From positions 1 to 64,000 of the forward strand of contig CBDCGJ010000043.1 of NCBI GenBank assembly GCA_965216645.1: a stretch of 64,000 bases of DNA. The letters are read 5' to 3'. Origin of the DNA: CBDCGJ01 sp965216645. Lineage in GTDB: Bacteria; Pseudomonadota; Alphaproteobacteria; GCA-2731375. The notes beneath the pieces are model-generated. The model saw only the letters and a program-made list of their open reading frames with translations, was not told the DNA's origin and ran no database searches. The translations under genes and the position numbers were made by a program. This document shows positions 17,165-26,371 of this stretch, in pieces. Position 1 is the first letter of the stretch; every line of letters begins with the position of its first letter.

Positions 17165-18100
17165 CTAGCTCGCGAGACTTAGAAAGTTCAGCGCCTTTGG
17201 CATCACCTCGATATCGAGTGGCAGGCGGCCGATGGATTCGCCGTCCGAATCCACAAAACTGCTGTCGTTTTGCGTGATGCGCAGCCGGCGGCCCCGACGG
17301 ATATAGATGTTGGGATGCTCCACATGATGGCCTTCGATCAACCAACTCGGCGGCTTCAGCAGGACATCCCAACGGCTGATATCGCCGAATACGACGAAGT
17401 CGAACTCGCCGTCGTCCCGCAACGCGCCCGGCGCCAGCCGCATACCGCCACCGACCCGCTCCATATTGCAGGCGAGACCCGAATAGAGCAGCATGTCTTC
17501 CGGTGGTTCATCGTCGATTTGCACGAGATAGCGGGACGGCTGATATCTGATCGTCACCAGGAAGGCGACCATAAAATAGCTGAACTCGGCACCCAGCTTT
17601 TTGATGAAGCGGGAATGGTTGGTTTTGTAGCTGATTTCCGCGGCCGCGCCGACGGAGGTCAATAAGGCGGCGTGATGTTGGCGCGTGTTGCCGTTCAAGT
17701 CTTCGCAGGTTACCCGCTGCATATCGACTTTCACCGCTTTGCCTTCCGCCAGCGCCAAGTAGGGCGCCATCGGATCGTCCAGGAAACCGAGGCTGCGTGA
17801 CATGTCGTTACCTGTCCCACCCGGGATCGGCGACAGCACCAGGGCAGGATTCTTCAAGGCGCCATTGTCGGTCACGCCATTGATGACTTCGTTGACCGTA
17901 CCGTCGCCGCCGACGGGGACCAGTCGTTCATACCCTTCTTCGACCGCGCGGGCCGCTTGGATCATGCCGTCGCCCGGGCGCTCGGTGAAGGTCACGTCGA
18001 AGGAATCGATATGATCCTGCAGCCGCTCTTCCACGGTTGGCCAGTTTTCCGCCGACTTGCCCTTGCGTGCCGCTGGATTGACGATGATTTTGGTTTTCAT
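17165..18100 (-). CDS. Diacylglycerol/lipid kinase, YegS-BmrU type
   Basis: The 311-aa protein has the DAGK catalytic-domain motifs: IIVNPAARKGK at 5-15, GGDGTVNEV at 64-72 and PGGTGND at 93-99. These bind ATP and the lipid hydroxyl. The C-terminal beta-sandwich domain of YegS-like lipid kinases follows. Substrate (diacylglycerol, phosphatidylglycerol or a sphingoid base) cannot be decided from sequence. The C-terminus reads ALNFLSLAS before TAG, and EAL-like coding sequence continues in the same frame after the stop. Confidence 0.87.
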   Translation of the reverse strand: MKTKIIVNPAARKGKSAENWPTVEERLQDHIDSFDVTFTERPGDGMIQAARAVEEGYERLVPVGGDGTVNEVINGVTDNGALKNPALVLSPIPGGTGNDMSRSLGFLDDPMAPYLALAEGKAVKVDMQRVTCEDLNGNTRQHHAALLTSVGAAAEISYKTNHSRFIKKLGAEFSYFMVAFLVTIRYQPSRYLVQIDDEPPEDMLLYSGLACNMERVGGGMRLAPGALRDDGEFDFVVFGDISRWDVLLKPPSWLIEGHHVEHPNIYIRRGRRLRITQNDSSFVDSDGESIGRLPLDIEVMPKALNFLSLAS

Positions 18101-18148
18101 GCCGCCCTCGAACGCGTTTCGCGCCTTCTTTCGGCGCAGTATCGCATA

Positions 18149-19711
18149 TCAAGGCATGATGCCAAAACGTCTTTCACCGCAAAGTAGCGGTAATCCTGGC
18201 TGGATGCGCTCGATCCAATCGCAAAGCGCGGGCCGGGTTTCGCGTGGGTCGATCAATTCGTGGAAAGCGAAGCTCTCCGCGCGGGGGAAGGGGCTGAGGC
18301 GCGCCGCCATGGCGTCTTCGAGCTCCTTGCGTTTCGCCTCCGGATCGTCGGCCGCCGCGATCTCCCGCCGGAAGGCGACGGCGACGCCGCCCTCCAGGGG
18401 CAGCGCACCCAGCTCCGCCGAAGGCCAGGCCAGGACATAGGCGTCTGGGCCGTAATGGGCCGCGGCGGCGACGCCATAGTTTTTCTTGATCAACACCGAG
18501 GCCCAGGGCGCGCCGTAGCAGGCCGCCGTGTTGACCGCCGCCGTGCCGGCGCGGATCGCGCCCGCCTTCTCCGAGTCGGGGCCGATCATGAAGCCCGGCT
18601 CGTCGACCAGGGAGACCATGGGCAGGTGAAACTGATCGCAGATCTCCAGGAAGCGGCGGACCTTGCGAGCGCCATCGGCGGTCATGGCGCCGGCATAGAA
18701 ACGGCAATCGTTGGACAGCACGCCGACCGCCTGACCGTTCATGCGGGCGAGGCCAGTGATCTGACCCGGCCCGTATTTACGGCTGAGTTCGAAAAAACTG
18801 TCCTTGTCGACGACGGCCTTGATGATCTTGCGGGTGTCATAGGCCTTGCGCCGGTCACGCGGGATAATGTCCAGAAGATTTTCGTCGCGCCGGTCGCGAT
18901 CGTCGCCGTTCGGCCGAACTTCGCTGAGCTCATGAACACTGTTCGGCATGTAGCTCAAGAAGGTCCGGATCAATTCGAATGCGTGATGCTCGTCCTTGGC
19001 CACCGCGTCGACGACGCCGTTGGCGGCGTGGACCTTGGCGCCGCCCAATTCTTCCTTGGTCATGTTGTGCCCGAGCGCGCGTTCGACCACGGCCGGGCCG
19101 GCGATCAGAATTTGCGACGTCTTCTCCGTCATGACGGAGAAATGTGAGGAGACCAGACGAGCCGCCGGCAGTCCGGCCACCGCACCGAGCGCGGCGGTGG
19201 CCACGGGGACCGTCGCCATGGCATGGGCCACGGATTGGAAGCGCGGTTGGTGGAACACTGGTTCGCCGACCGGGCCGCCGGAGGCACCCTTGCCCTTCGC
19301 GCCGGTGACGCTGCCGCCGGCGCCTTCATGCAGGCGAATCAGCGGCAGCTTGTATTGCACGGCCAGTTGCTCCGTATATACGCTCTTGCGCAGGCCGGCG
19401 ACATTCGGGGATCCGCCGGACAGCGTGAAATCCTCGCCGCCGACGATCACCTGCCGGCCATCGATCTTGCCGAAACCGAGGATGAAGTTGGCGGGCGTGA
19501 AAGACGTCAGCTCGCCGTTGTCGTCATATTCCGCGCCGCCGGCGCCGATCCCGGTCTCCCGGAAGCTATCGTCGTCCAGCAGCAGGTCGATCCGCTCCCG
19601 CAGCGGTAGCTTGCCTTTCTCGCGATGGCGGGCGATTTGCGCCGCGCCGCCCTGTTGTTTAGCCAGTTCGCGGCGTTTATAAATTTCATCGACTTCTGGC
19701 TTCCAGTTCAT
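18149..19711 (-). CDS. Acyl-CoA carboxylase, carboxyltransferase (beta) subunit
   Basis: The 520-aa protein has the two crotonase-like halves of PccB/MccB-type carboxyltransferases. These transfer the carboxyl group from carboxybiotin to an acyl-CoA. The N-terminal half has VGGEDFTLSGGS and RLHEGAGGSV; the C-terminal half has GFMIGPDSEKAGAIR and KNYGVAAAA. The substrate class is not determined. The second ATG (19711) is chosen because GGAAAA is spaced 9 nt from it and only 3 nt from the ATG at 19717. No biotin carboxylase or biotin-carrier gene lies in the window, which is unusual because they are normally co-encoded. Confidence 0.88.
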   Translation of the reverse strand: MNWKPEVDEIYKRRELAKQQGGAAQIARHREKGKLPLRERIDLLLDDDSFRETGIGAGGAEYDDNGELTSFTPANFILGFGKIDGRQVIVGGEDFTLSGGSPNVAGLRKSVYTEQLAVQYKLPLIRLHEGAGGSVTGAKGKGASGGPVGEPVFHQPRFQSVAHAMATVPVATAALGAVAGLPAARLVSSHFSVMTEKTSQILIAGPAVVERALGHNMTKEELGGAKVHAANGVVDAVAKDEHHAFELIRTFLSYMPNSVHELSEVRPNGDDRDRRDENLLDIIPRDRRKAYDTRKIIKAVVDKDSFFELSRKYGPGQITGLARMNGQAVGVLSNDCRFYAGAMTADGARKVRRFLEICDQFHLPMVSLVDEPGFMIGPDSEKAGAIRAGTAAVNTAACYGAPWASVLIKKNYGVAAAAHYGPDAYVLAWPSAELGALPLEGGVAVAFRREIAAADDPEAKRKELEDAMAARLSPFPRAESFAFHELIDPRETRPALCDWIERIQPGLPLLCGERRFGIMP

Positions 19712-19844
19712 GAGCATTCTTTTCCGTGGCGGAGAGCGGACAAAATCCGGTCGTTTTCAGAGCAGTCTGCGGGCAGAATAGGCGGATAATTCGAACAATC
19801 AAGAGGCCGGCGCGGGACGACCGCGGATTGATGGGAGTGGCGAG

Positions 19845-22277
19845 ATGAAATCGCATGCACGGGTTGTCGTCGTCGGGGGCGGCATCGTCGGGGTCAGTAT
19901 CCTCTATCACTTGACCAAGAAAGGTTGGTCGGACGCCGTTTTGGTGGAGCGGGACGAGCTGACTGCCGGTTCGACTTGGCACGCGGCGGGTCTGCTGCCC
20001 CTCTTCAACATGAGTTACACCGTTGGGCAACTGCATAAATATAGCGTCGATCTATATCAGTCTTTGGAAGAGGAGACGGGGCAAGCGGTCGGGTTTCATC
20101 AGACCGGCAATCTGCGTCTGGCCACGACTCAGGATCGCATGGACGAGTATCATCACTATTGCGGCACCGCGAACACCATTGGCGTACCGTTCGAACTGAT
20201 CACACCGGCGGAGGTGAAGGAGCTGTGGCCGCTTTGCAATATCGAGGGTCTCGTCGGTGCCCTTTATCACCCCCAAGATGGCCATACGGCGCCGGTCGAC
20301 GTGACCCAGGCTTTGGCTAAAGGCGCCCGCAGCTATGGCGGCGAGATCTACCGTAAGACCGAAGTGACGGCAATCGAGCAAAAACCGGGCGGCGAGTGGC
20401 TGGTGAAGACCAATCAGGGCGACATCACGGCGGAAATCGTGATTTCCGCCACCGGCAACTATGCCCGCCAAACCGCCGCCATGGTCGGCCTCGACATCCC
20501 GGTGATTCCGGTCGAGCACCAATACATCGTCACCGATGCGATTCCGGAACTGATCGAGCGGCATGAAGCCGGGTTGCCGGAAATGGCGGTGCTGCGGGAA
20601 AGCGACGCGTCTTACTATATGCGGGAGGAACGGCAGGGCCTGATCCTCGGACCTTATGAGAAGGGCGCGCCGGCTTGGGCTGTCGACGGCGTGCCGGAGG
20701 GCTTCGGTCAGGAACTGCTGCCGCCGGATATCGAACGCCTGCAGCCCCATATCGAAGCGGCGATCAACCGGGTGCCGATCTTCGAAACCGCCGGCATCAA
20801 GGACGTGGTCAACGGGCCGATCGCCTATACGCCGGACGGCAATCCGGTATTGGGGCCGGCCTATGGCCTGCGCAATTTCTATTTTGCTGAAGGCTTCAGT
20901 TTCGGCATCACCGCCGCGGGCGGAGCGGGCGATTTCCTCAGCAACTGGATCATCGAGGGCGATCCCGGTGTCGATCCCTTGGCCGTCGATCCCCGCCGCT
21001 TCGGCGCCTATGCCAACAAAACCTATACCAAGGTGAAGAACGAAGAGGCCTATGCCAACGTCTTCACCGTGCACTATCCGGACGAGGAGCGTCCGGCGGC
21101 TCGTCCGGCGAAGACCAGCCCCTGCCACGACCGCCTGGCCGAGCGGGGCGCGGTCTGGGGTCAACGTTACGGCTGGGAACGACCGAACTGGTTCGCGCCG
21201 CAAGACGTCGACGGAGCGGACGTCTGGAGCTTCCGCCGTTCAAACTATTTCGACCATGTCGGCAACGAATGCCGCGCGGTGCGAGAGCGGGCGGGTCTGA
21301 TCGACATCACCAGCTTCTCGAAATTCATGGTCGAGGGAGCCGGCGCGGAGGATTTCCTGAACGGTCTCGTCGCCAACACGCTGCCCAAGAAGACCGGTAG
21401 CATCAAACTGACCCATGCCTTGGACGAGAAGGGTGGGGTGCGGACCGAGTTCACCATCATGCGCGATGGGCCCCAGTCGTTTTATCTGGTCAGTTCCGGC
21501 GCCGCCGAACGCTACGATCACGATCTGCTGCTGAAACGCATGCCGAGCGACGGCAGCGTCCGGGTCAGCAACATCACCAATGCCCATGGCGTGCTGGTCC
21601 TGGTTGGCCCGAAATCGCGCGACATCCTGCGCCAGGTTACCGACGCCGATCTCTCCAATAAGGGCTTCCCCTGGCTCTCCGGCCGCATGATCAATATCGG
21701 CTTGGCGCCGGTCCGGGCCATGCGGATCAACTTCGTCGGCGATCTGGGTTGGGAAATCCATCATCCCATCGAATACCAAAACCGCATCTTCGATATGTTG
21801 GTGGAAGCGGGCGAAGACCATGGCCTGACCATGGTCGGGATGCGGGCGATGGAAAGCCTGCGGATCGAGAAGTCCTACCGCATGTGGGGGCTGGACCTGA
21901 CCCGCGACTACACGCTGCTGGAGGCCGGACTGGACCGCTTCGTCAATTTCGACAAAGGCGAGTTTACGGGCCGGGACGCGCTTCTGCAGCAGAAGGACGC
22001 GGGCGTGCCGCTCAAATTCGTGACCATGGAGGTCTCGGGCCTGAACGATGCCGATCCCCATGGCAATGAGCCAATCTATCAGGAAGGCCGCATGGTCGGC
22101 CGCGCTACCTCCGGCGTTTATGGACATTATGTGGGGAAAAGTCTCTCGCTCGCCTATGTGGAAGCGGACGCGGCGGAGGAGCTGGAGATCGAGGTGCTGG
22201 GCCGGCGCGTTCCGGCGCGCATCGTGGGCGAGTCGCCCTATGACCCCGAAAGCAAAAGCCTGCGGCAGGACGGCTGA
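19845..22277 (+). CDS. FAD-dependent demethylating dehydrogenase (dimethylglycine/sarcosine dehydrogenase-like), copy 1
   Basis: The 810-aa flavoprotein has an N-terminal DAO-type FAD domain with VVVVGGGIVGVSI (7-19). It has STWHAAGL, with His46 at the position that covalently holds FAD in dimethylglycine dehydrogenase. A linker, a GcvT-like tetrahydrofolate-binding domain (about 430-720) and the GcvT C-terminal barrel follow. Such enzymes oxidise an N-methyl group and pass the one-carbon unit to tetrahydrofolate. It overlaps the next, homologous gene by 1 bp. The exact amine substrate is not identifiable. Confidence 0.9.
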   Translation: MKSHARVVVVGGGIVGVSILYHLTKKGWSDAVLVERDELTAGSTWHAAGLLPLFNMSYTVGQLHKYSVDLYQSLEEETGQAVGFHQTGNLRLATTQDRMDEYHHYCGTANTIGVPFELITPAEVKELWPLCNIEGLVGALYHPQDGHTAPVDVTQALAKGARSYGGEIYRKTEVTAIEQKPGGEWLVKTNQGDITAEIVISATGNYARQTAAMVGLDIPVIPVEHQYIVTDAIPELIERHEAGLPEMAVLRESDASYYMREERQGLILGPYEKGAPAWAVDGVPEGFGQELLPPDIERLQPHIEAAINRVPIFETAGIKDVVNGPIAYTPDGNPVLGPAYGLRNFYFAEGFSFGITAAGGAGDFLSNWIIEGDPGVDPLAVDPRRFGAYANKTYTKVKNEEAYANVFTVHYPDEERPAARPAKTSPCHDRLAERGAVWGQRYGWERPNWFAPQDVDGADVWSFRRSNYFDHVGNECRAVRERAGLIDITSFSKFMVEGAGAEDFLNGLVANTLPKKTGSIKLTHALDEKGGVRTEFTIMRDGPQSFYLVSSGAAERYDHDLLLKRMPSDGSVRVSNITNAHGVLVLVGPKSRDILRQVTDADLSNKGFPWLSGRMINIGLAPVRAMRINFVGDLGWEIHHPIEYQNRIFDMLVEAGEDHGLTMVGMRAMESLRIEKSYRMWGLDLTRDYTLLEAGLDRFVNFDKGEFTGRDALLQQKDAGVPLKFVTMEVSGLNDADPHGNEPIYQEGRMVGRATSGVYGHYVGKSLSLAYVEADAAEELEIEVLGRRVPARIVGESPYDPESKSLRQDG

Positions 22278-24718
22278 TGGCGGACCTTCCCACATCCGCC
22301 CGGGTCGTCATCGTCGGCGGCGGTATCGTTGGCTGCAGCACCGCCTATCACCTGACCAAGCTCGGTTGGAAAGACGTGGTGTTGCTGGAGAAGGCGCAGC
22401 TGACGTCCGGTACGACCTGGCATGCCGCCGGGCTGGTCGGGCAACTGCGTGCCTCGAAGAATCTGACCCGGCTCGCCTGCTACGCCATCGATCTTTACAA
22501 GGGATTGGAGGCGGAGACCGGGCAGGCCACCGGATTCAAGCAGAATGGCGCCATCACGGTGGCGCAGACGCCGGATCGGCTGATCGAACTGAAACGCCAG
22601 GCGGCGACGGCCGCGGTGTTCGGTGTGGAGTGCCATGAGATTACGCCCAAGGATGTGGCGGAGAAATGGCCGCTCGCCCGCACGGACGATTTGGTCGGTG
22701 CGATCTGGCTGCCCCATGACGGCCAGACCAACCCGGCCGATACGACTCAGGCGCTGGCCCGTGGCGCCCGCATGGGCGGCGCCAGGATTTTCGAGAACAC
22801 CCGTGTACTCGGAGTCGAGATGGACGGCGAGACCGTGACGGGCGTGCGCACCGAACAGGGGACGATCGCCTGCGAGATTGCCGTGCTCTGCGCCGGCATG
22901 TGGACGCGGGAGTTGGCGCAACCGTTGAACGTTACGGTACCGCTGCACGCGGCCGAGCATATGTATGTGGTCACCGAGCCGATGGCGGGCGTCACCGCGG
23001 ACCTGCCGGTGCTGCGGGACTATGACGCCTATCTCTATGTCAAAGAGGACGCGGGCAAGATCCTTGCCGGCGGGTTCGAACCGGTGGCGAAGCCCTGGGG
23101 TATGGATGGTATTCCCGCCGGCCACGAGTTCGGCATGCTGAACGAGGATTGGGACCAGTTCGAGATCATCATGGACGGCGCCCTGAACCGCATTCCGGAT
23201 TTGGAAAAGGCGGGTATCCGCCAATTCCTCAACGGTGCGGAGAGCTTCACGCCGGATCAGTCCTACATGCTCGGTAAGCCGCCGCGAACCAACGGCCTGT
23301 TCATCGGCGCCGGTTTCAACTCCATCGGCATCGCCTCCGCGCCCGGCGCTGGCAAGGTGTTGTCGGAGTGGATCGTCGAGGGCGAGGCGCCGATGGACCT
23401 TTGGGACATCGACATCCGCCGCTTCTATCCCTTCCAAGCCAATCCGCTCTACCTGCGGGATCGGACCGTGGAGTCGCTCGGACACTACCGCATGCACTGG
23501 CCCTACTGGCAGATGACGACGGCGCGCGGTGCGCGCAAGCTGCCCTATCATGACCGTTTGGCGTCGGCCGGCGCCTGTTTCGGTGCCGTCGCCGGGTGGG
23601 AGCGGCCGATGTGGTATGCGAGTGACGGGCAAGAGCCAGCCTACGACTATAGCTTCGGCCCGCAGAATTGGTGGCCGAACATGATCGCGGAAGGCAAAGC
23701 GGCGCGCGAAGGCGTGGCCCTGTTCGAGCTGACCCCCTTCGCCAAGATTTTTATCGAGGGGCCGGACGCGATGCCGGTGATGCAGCGCATCTGCACCGCC
23801 GATATGGACGTGGCACTAGGCAAGGCGGTCTATACCCAGTGGCTCAACCAGCGCGGCACCATCGAAAGCGATCTGACCGTCACCCGCTTGGCGGAGGATC
23901 ACTTTTTCATCGTCACCAGCTCCGGCAGCGGCGTGCACGATTTCGACTGGTTGGAACGGAATATGGGCGAGGACGCCCGTGTCGTCTTGACGGACGTGAC
24001 CTCCACCTATGCCTGTATCGGTCTGATGGGCCCCGACTCGCGGGCCTTCATCGAAACGCTGTCGAGGGCGGACTTTTCGACCGAAGCCTTTCCCTTCGCC
24101 GGCATGCGGGAAATCTTCATCGGTTACGCCAAGGCCATGGCCATACGGGTCTCCTATGTCGGCGAACTCGGTTACGAACTCTATGTGCCGACGGAATTCG
24201 CGTTGGATGTTTACGATCGGATCGTCGAAGCCGGACAGGATTTCGGCTTGACCCATGCCGGCCTGCATGCCCAGGACGCGTTGCGGCTCGAAAAGGCCTT
24301 CAAGCATTGGGGCCATGATATCGGCCCGGATGATACGCTGTTCGAGGCCGGTCTCGCCTTCACTTGCGCTTGGGATAAGAACATCCCCTTCATCGGCCGG
24401 GACGCCTTGTTGCGCCAGCGGGAGGTGGGGATCACCCGCCGTGTGCTGACTTTTACCGTCGATCGGGAGGATGTCCTGCTGCTGCATGAGGAGCCGATCT
24501 ATCGGGACGGCGAATTGGTCGGCGAAACCACCTCCGGCGCTTTTTCGCCGACATTGAACCAGGCCATCGCCATGGGCGTGATCCATCATGATGGCGGCGT
24601 CGGTAGAGACTTTGTCGAAAGCGGGGCCTACGAGATCGATGTGGCCGGCGAGCGGGTGCCGGCGGTGCCGCATCTGCGGCCGGTCTACGATCCCTCCGGC
24701 GCCCGGATGCGGGTGTAG
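22277..24718 (+). CDS. FAD-dependent demethylating dehydrogenase (dimethylglycine/sarcosine dehydrogenase-like), copy 2
   Basis: The 813-aa homologue of the preceding gene has the same domain order. VVIVGGGIVGCSTAYHL (10-26) binds FAD and TTWHAAGLVGQLR carries His49, the likely covalent flavin site. A GcvT-like folate domain occupies the C-terminal half. The ATG overlaps the upstream TGA (TGATG), indicating translational coupling. The two proteins are clearly divergent, so they may act on successive N-methyl groups of one substrate, for example a dimethyl then a monomethyl intermediate. That division of labour is inference. Confidence 0.9.
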   Translation: MADLPTSARVVIVGGGIVGCSTAYHLTKLGWKDVVLLEKAQLTSGTTWHAAGLVGQLRASKNLTRLACYAIDLYKGLEAETGQATGFKQNGAITVAQTPDRLIELKRQAATAAVFGVECHEITPKDVAEKWPLARTDDLVGAIWLPHDGQTNPADTTQALARGARMGGARIFENTRVLGVEMDGETVTGVRTEQGTIACEIAVLCAGMWTRELAQPLNVTVPLHAAEHMYVVTEPMAGVTADLPVLRDYDAYLYVKEDAGKILAGGFEPVAKPWGMDGIPAGHEFGMLNEDWDQFEIIMDGALNRIPDLEKAGIRQFLNGAESFTPDQSYMLGKPPRTNGLFIGAGFNSIGIASAPGAGKVLSEWIVEGEAPMDLWDIDIRRFYPFQANPLYLRDRTVESLGHYRMHWPYWQMTTARGARKLPYHDRLASAGACFGAVAGWERPMWYASDGQEPAYDYSFGPQNWWPNMIAEGKAAREGVALFELTPFAKIFIEGPDAMPVMQRICTADMDVALGKAVYTQWLNQRGTIESDLTVTRLAEDHFFIVTSSGSGVHDFDWLERNMGEDARVVLTDVTSTYACIGLMGPDSRAFIETLSRADFSTEAFPFAGMREIFIGYAKAMAIRVSYVGELGYELYVPTEFALDVYDRIVEAGQDFGLTHAGLHAQDALRLEKAFKHWGHDIGPDDTLFEAGLAFTCAWDKNIPFIGRDALLRQREVGITRRVLTFTVDREDVLLLHEEPIYRDGELVGETTSGAFSPTLNQAIAMGVIHHDGGVGRDFVESGAYEIDVAGERVPAVPHLRPVYDPSGARMRV

Positions 24719-24722
24719 GGCG

Positions 24723-26255
24723 ATGGTGGAACGCGGCAGACGCGGTGGCGGCCGCGCGGCCCGACGCGCGGCGCGCGGTCAAACGACGATCCAACAGCTG
24801 GACCAGATCACCCGCTCGATCCCGGTTTTCGAAGTCTTGAACGACGAGGGTCTCGAGATCATCGAGGCCAATGCCGAAATCATCCTGCAGGAAATCGGCA
24901 TCGAGTTTCGCGACGATGAGGAAGCCTTGTCGATCTTGCGCGGCGCGGGCGCGGACGTGGACGGCGTTCGGGTCCGCTTTCCGAAGGGATTGTGCCGACA
25001 GCTCGCGGCGACGGCGCCGTCGAGCTTTGTGCAGCAGGCCCGAAACCCGGCGCGGTCGGTCACGATCGGCGGCAACCAAACCGTCTTCGCCCCGGTCTAT
25101 GGCCCGCCCTTCGTCCGCGACCTCGTTGGCGGCCGGCGCTACGCGACCCTGGAAGACTTCCAGAATTTCGTCAAACTCGCCTATATGACGCCGGTCATGC
25201 ACCATTCCGGCGGCACCGTCTGCGAACCCGTCGACGTGCCTGTCAACAAGCGCCATTTGGACATGCTCTACGCCCATATGCGCTACTCCGACAAACCCTT
25301 CATGGGCTCCGTCACGGCGCCGGAGCGGGCGGAGGATAGCGTCGAAATGGCCAAGATCCTGTTCGGCGCGGCGCGGGTGCCGGCGGAAACGGTGATGACC
25401 AGCCTGATCAACGCCAATTCGCCCCTGGTCTTCGATGCCACCATGCTCGGCGCCCTGAAGGTCTATGCCCGGGCCAATCAGGCCTGCGTGATCACGCCCT
25501 TCATTCTATCGGGCGCCATGGCGCCGGTGACCGTCGCCGGGACCTTGGCGGTGACATTGGCGGAGGCGCTGGCCGGCATCGCGTTCGCGCAACTTTGCCG
25601 GCCGGGTGCGCCGGTGGTTTTCGGCAGCTTCGCCAGTTCGATCTCCATGCAGTCCGGCGCCCCGACCTTCGGCACGCCGGAGCCGGCCATGGTGCTCTAC
25701 GGCGCCGCCGCGCTGGCGCGTCGTCTCGGCGTGCCGTTCCGAAGTGGCGGCTCTCTCTGCGGATCGAAAGTGCCGGACGCCCAGGCCGCCTTCGAAAGTA
25801 TGCAGACCCTGCTGCCGACGTTGTTGGCCGGGGTGAACTTCGTGCTGCACGGCGCGGGCTGGCTGGAGGGCGGTCTGGTCGCGTCTTATGAGAAATTCGT
25901 CCTCGATGCCGATCAACTGGGCATGATGCAGGTGATAGCCGGCGGCGTCGATGTCAGCGAGAACGGACAGGCCATGGATGCGGTACGCGAGGTTGGCCCC
26001 GGCGCCCACTTTCTCGGCTGTGCCCATACCCAAGCCAATTTCGAAACCGCCTTCTATCGCTCAAGCCTTGCCGACAACAACAGCTTCGAACAGTGGGAAG
26101 CCGAAGGCGCCAAGGATGCCGCGGCGCGCGCCCACGACCTCTGGCAAAAAATGTTGGCGGATTATCGGCCGCCCGAATTGGACCCGGCCGTCGACGAGGC
26201 GCTGCAGACCTTCATGGCGCGGAAGAAAGAAAGCATGCCGGACGCGTTTACGTAG
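24723..26255 (+). CDS. MttB-superfamily methyltransferase, non-pyrrolysine type
   Basis: The 510-aa protein belongs to the trimethylamine methyltransferase (MttB) superfamily. It has segments such as PVYGPPFVRDL, GGTVCEPVDVP, MHHSG, GAPVVFGSFASSISMQSGAPTFGTPEPA and the C-terminal RKKESMP. There is no in-frame UAG, so it is not the pyrrolysine form; non-Pyl members act on quaternary amines such as glycine betaine or carnitine and need a corrinoid protein. No corrinoid-binding protein or reductive activator is nearby. The start is the ATG 4 bp after the previous stop; an Arg/Gly-rich N-terminal tail (RGRRGGGRAARRAARG) precedes the domain. Confidence 0.85.
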   Translation: MVERGRRGGGRAARRAARGQTTIQQLDQITRSIPVFEVLNDEGLEIIEANAEIILQEIGIEFRDDEEALSILRGAGADVDGVRVRFPKGLCRQLAATAPSSFVQQARNPARSVTIGGNQTVFAPVYGPPFVRDLVGGRRYATLEDFQNFVKLAYMTPVMHHSGGTVCEPVDVPVNKRHLDMLYAHMRYSDKPFMGSVTAPERAEDSVEMAKILFGAARVPAETVMTSLINANSPLVFDATMLGALKVYARANQACVITPFILSGAMAPVTVAGTLAVTLAEALAGIAFAQLCRPGAPVVFGSFASSISMQSGAPTFGTPEPAMVLYGAAALARRLGVPFRSGGSLCGSKVPDAQAAFESMQTLLPTLLAGVNFVLHGAGWLEGGLVASYEKFVLDADQLGMMQVIAGGVDVSENGQAMDAVREVGPGAHFLGCAHTQANFETAFYRSSLADNNSFEQWEAEGAKDAAARAHDLWQKMLADYRPPELDPAVDEALQTFMARKKESMPDAFT

Positions 26256-26270
26256 GCGGAAATCAAAAAA

Positions 26271-26370
26271 CGTCATGCCGGAAACGGCGCAGCCGTTGTC
26301 CGGTATCTCATCGAAGTCAATGCTCTATTCTTGAGGAGATTCCGGCGCAAGGCCGGAACGACGGATAGGA
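26271..26370. repeat. REP-like dispersed repeat, copy A
   Basis: This copy contains AACGGC-GCA-GCCGTT (26283-26297) flanked by CGTCATGCCGGA and TCCGGTATCTCA. Bases 26271-26310 match the reverse complement of 58763-58802 at 38 of 40 positions. A second stem CCGGCGCAAGGCCGG lies at the far end. It fills the gap between the convergent MttB-like and aldolase genes and could act as a bidirectional terminator or mRNA end. Confidence 0.75.
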
Positions 26371-26371
26371 A

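Noticed and set aside
20052..21203. Minus-strand frame of about 383 codons inside the first demethylase gene
   Set aside because: It is antisense to a full-length GcvT/DAO protein; composition is that of a shadow frame.
24588..24722. An upstream ATG that would extend the MttB-like protein by 45 residues
   Set aside because: It overlaps the end of the demethylase gene; the ATG at 24723 sits directly after that stop.
24723..26255. Pyrrolysine-containing trimethylamine methyltransferase
   Set aside because: No in-frame UAG within the gene, and no pyl biosynthesis genes or corrinoid protein nearby.
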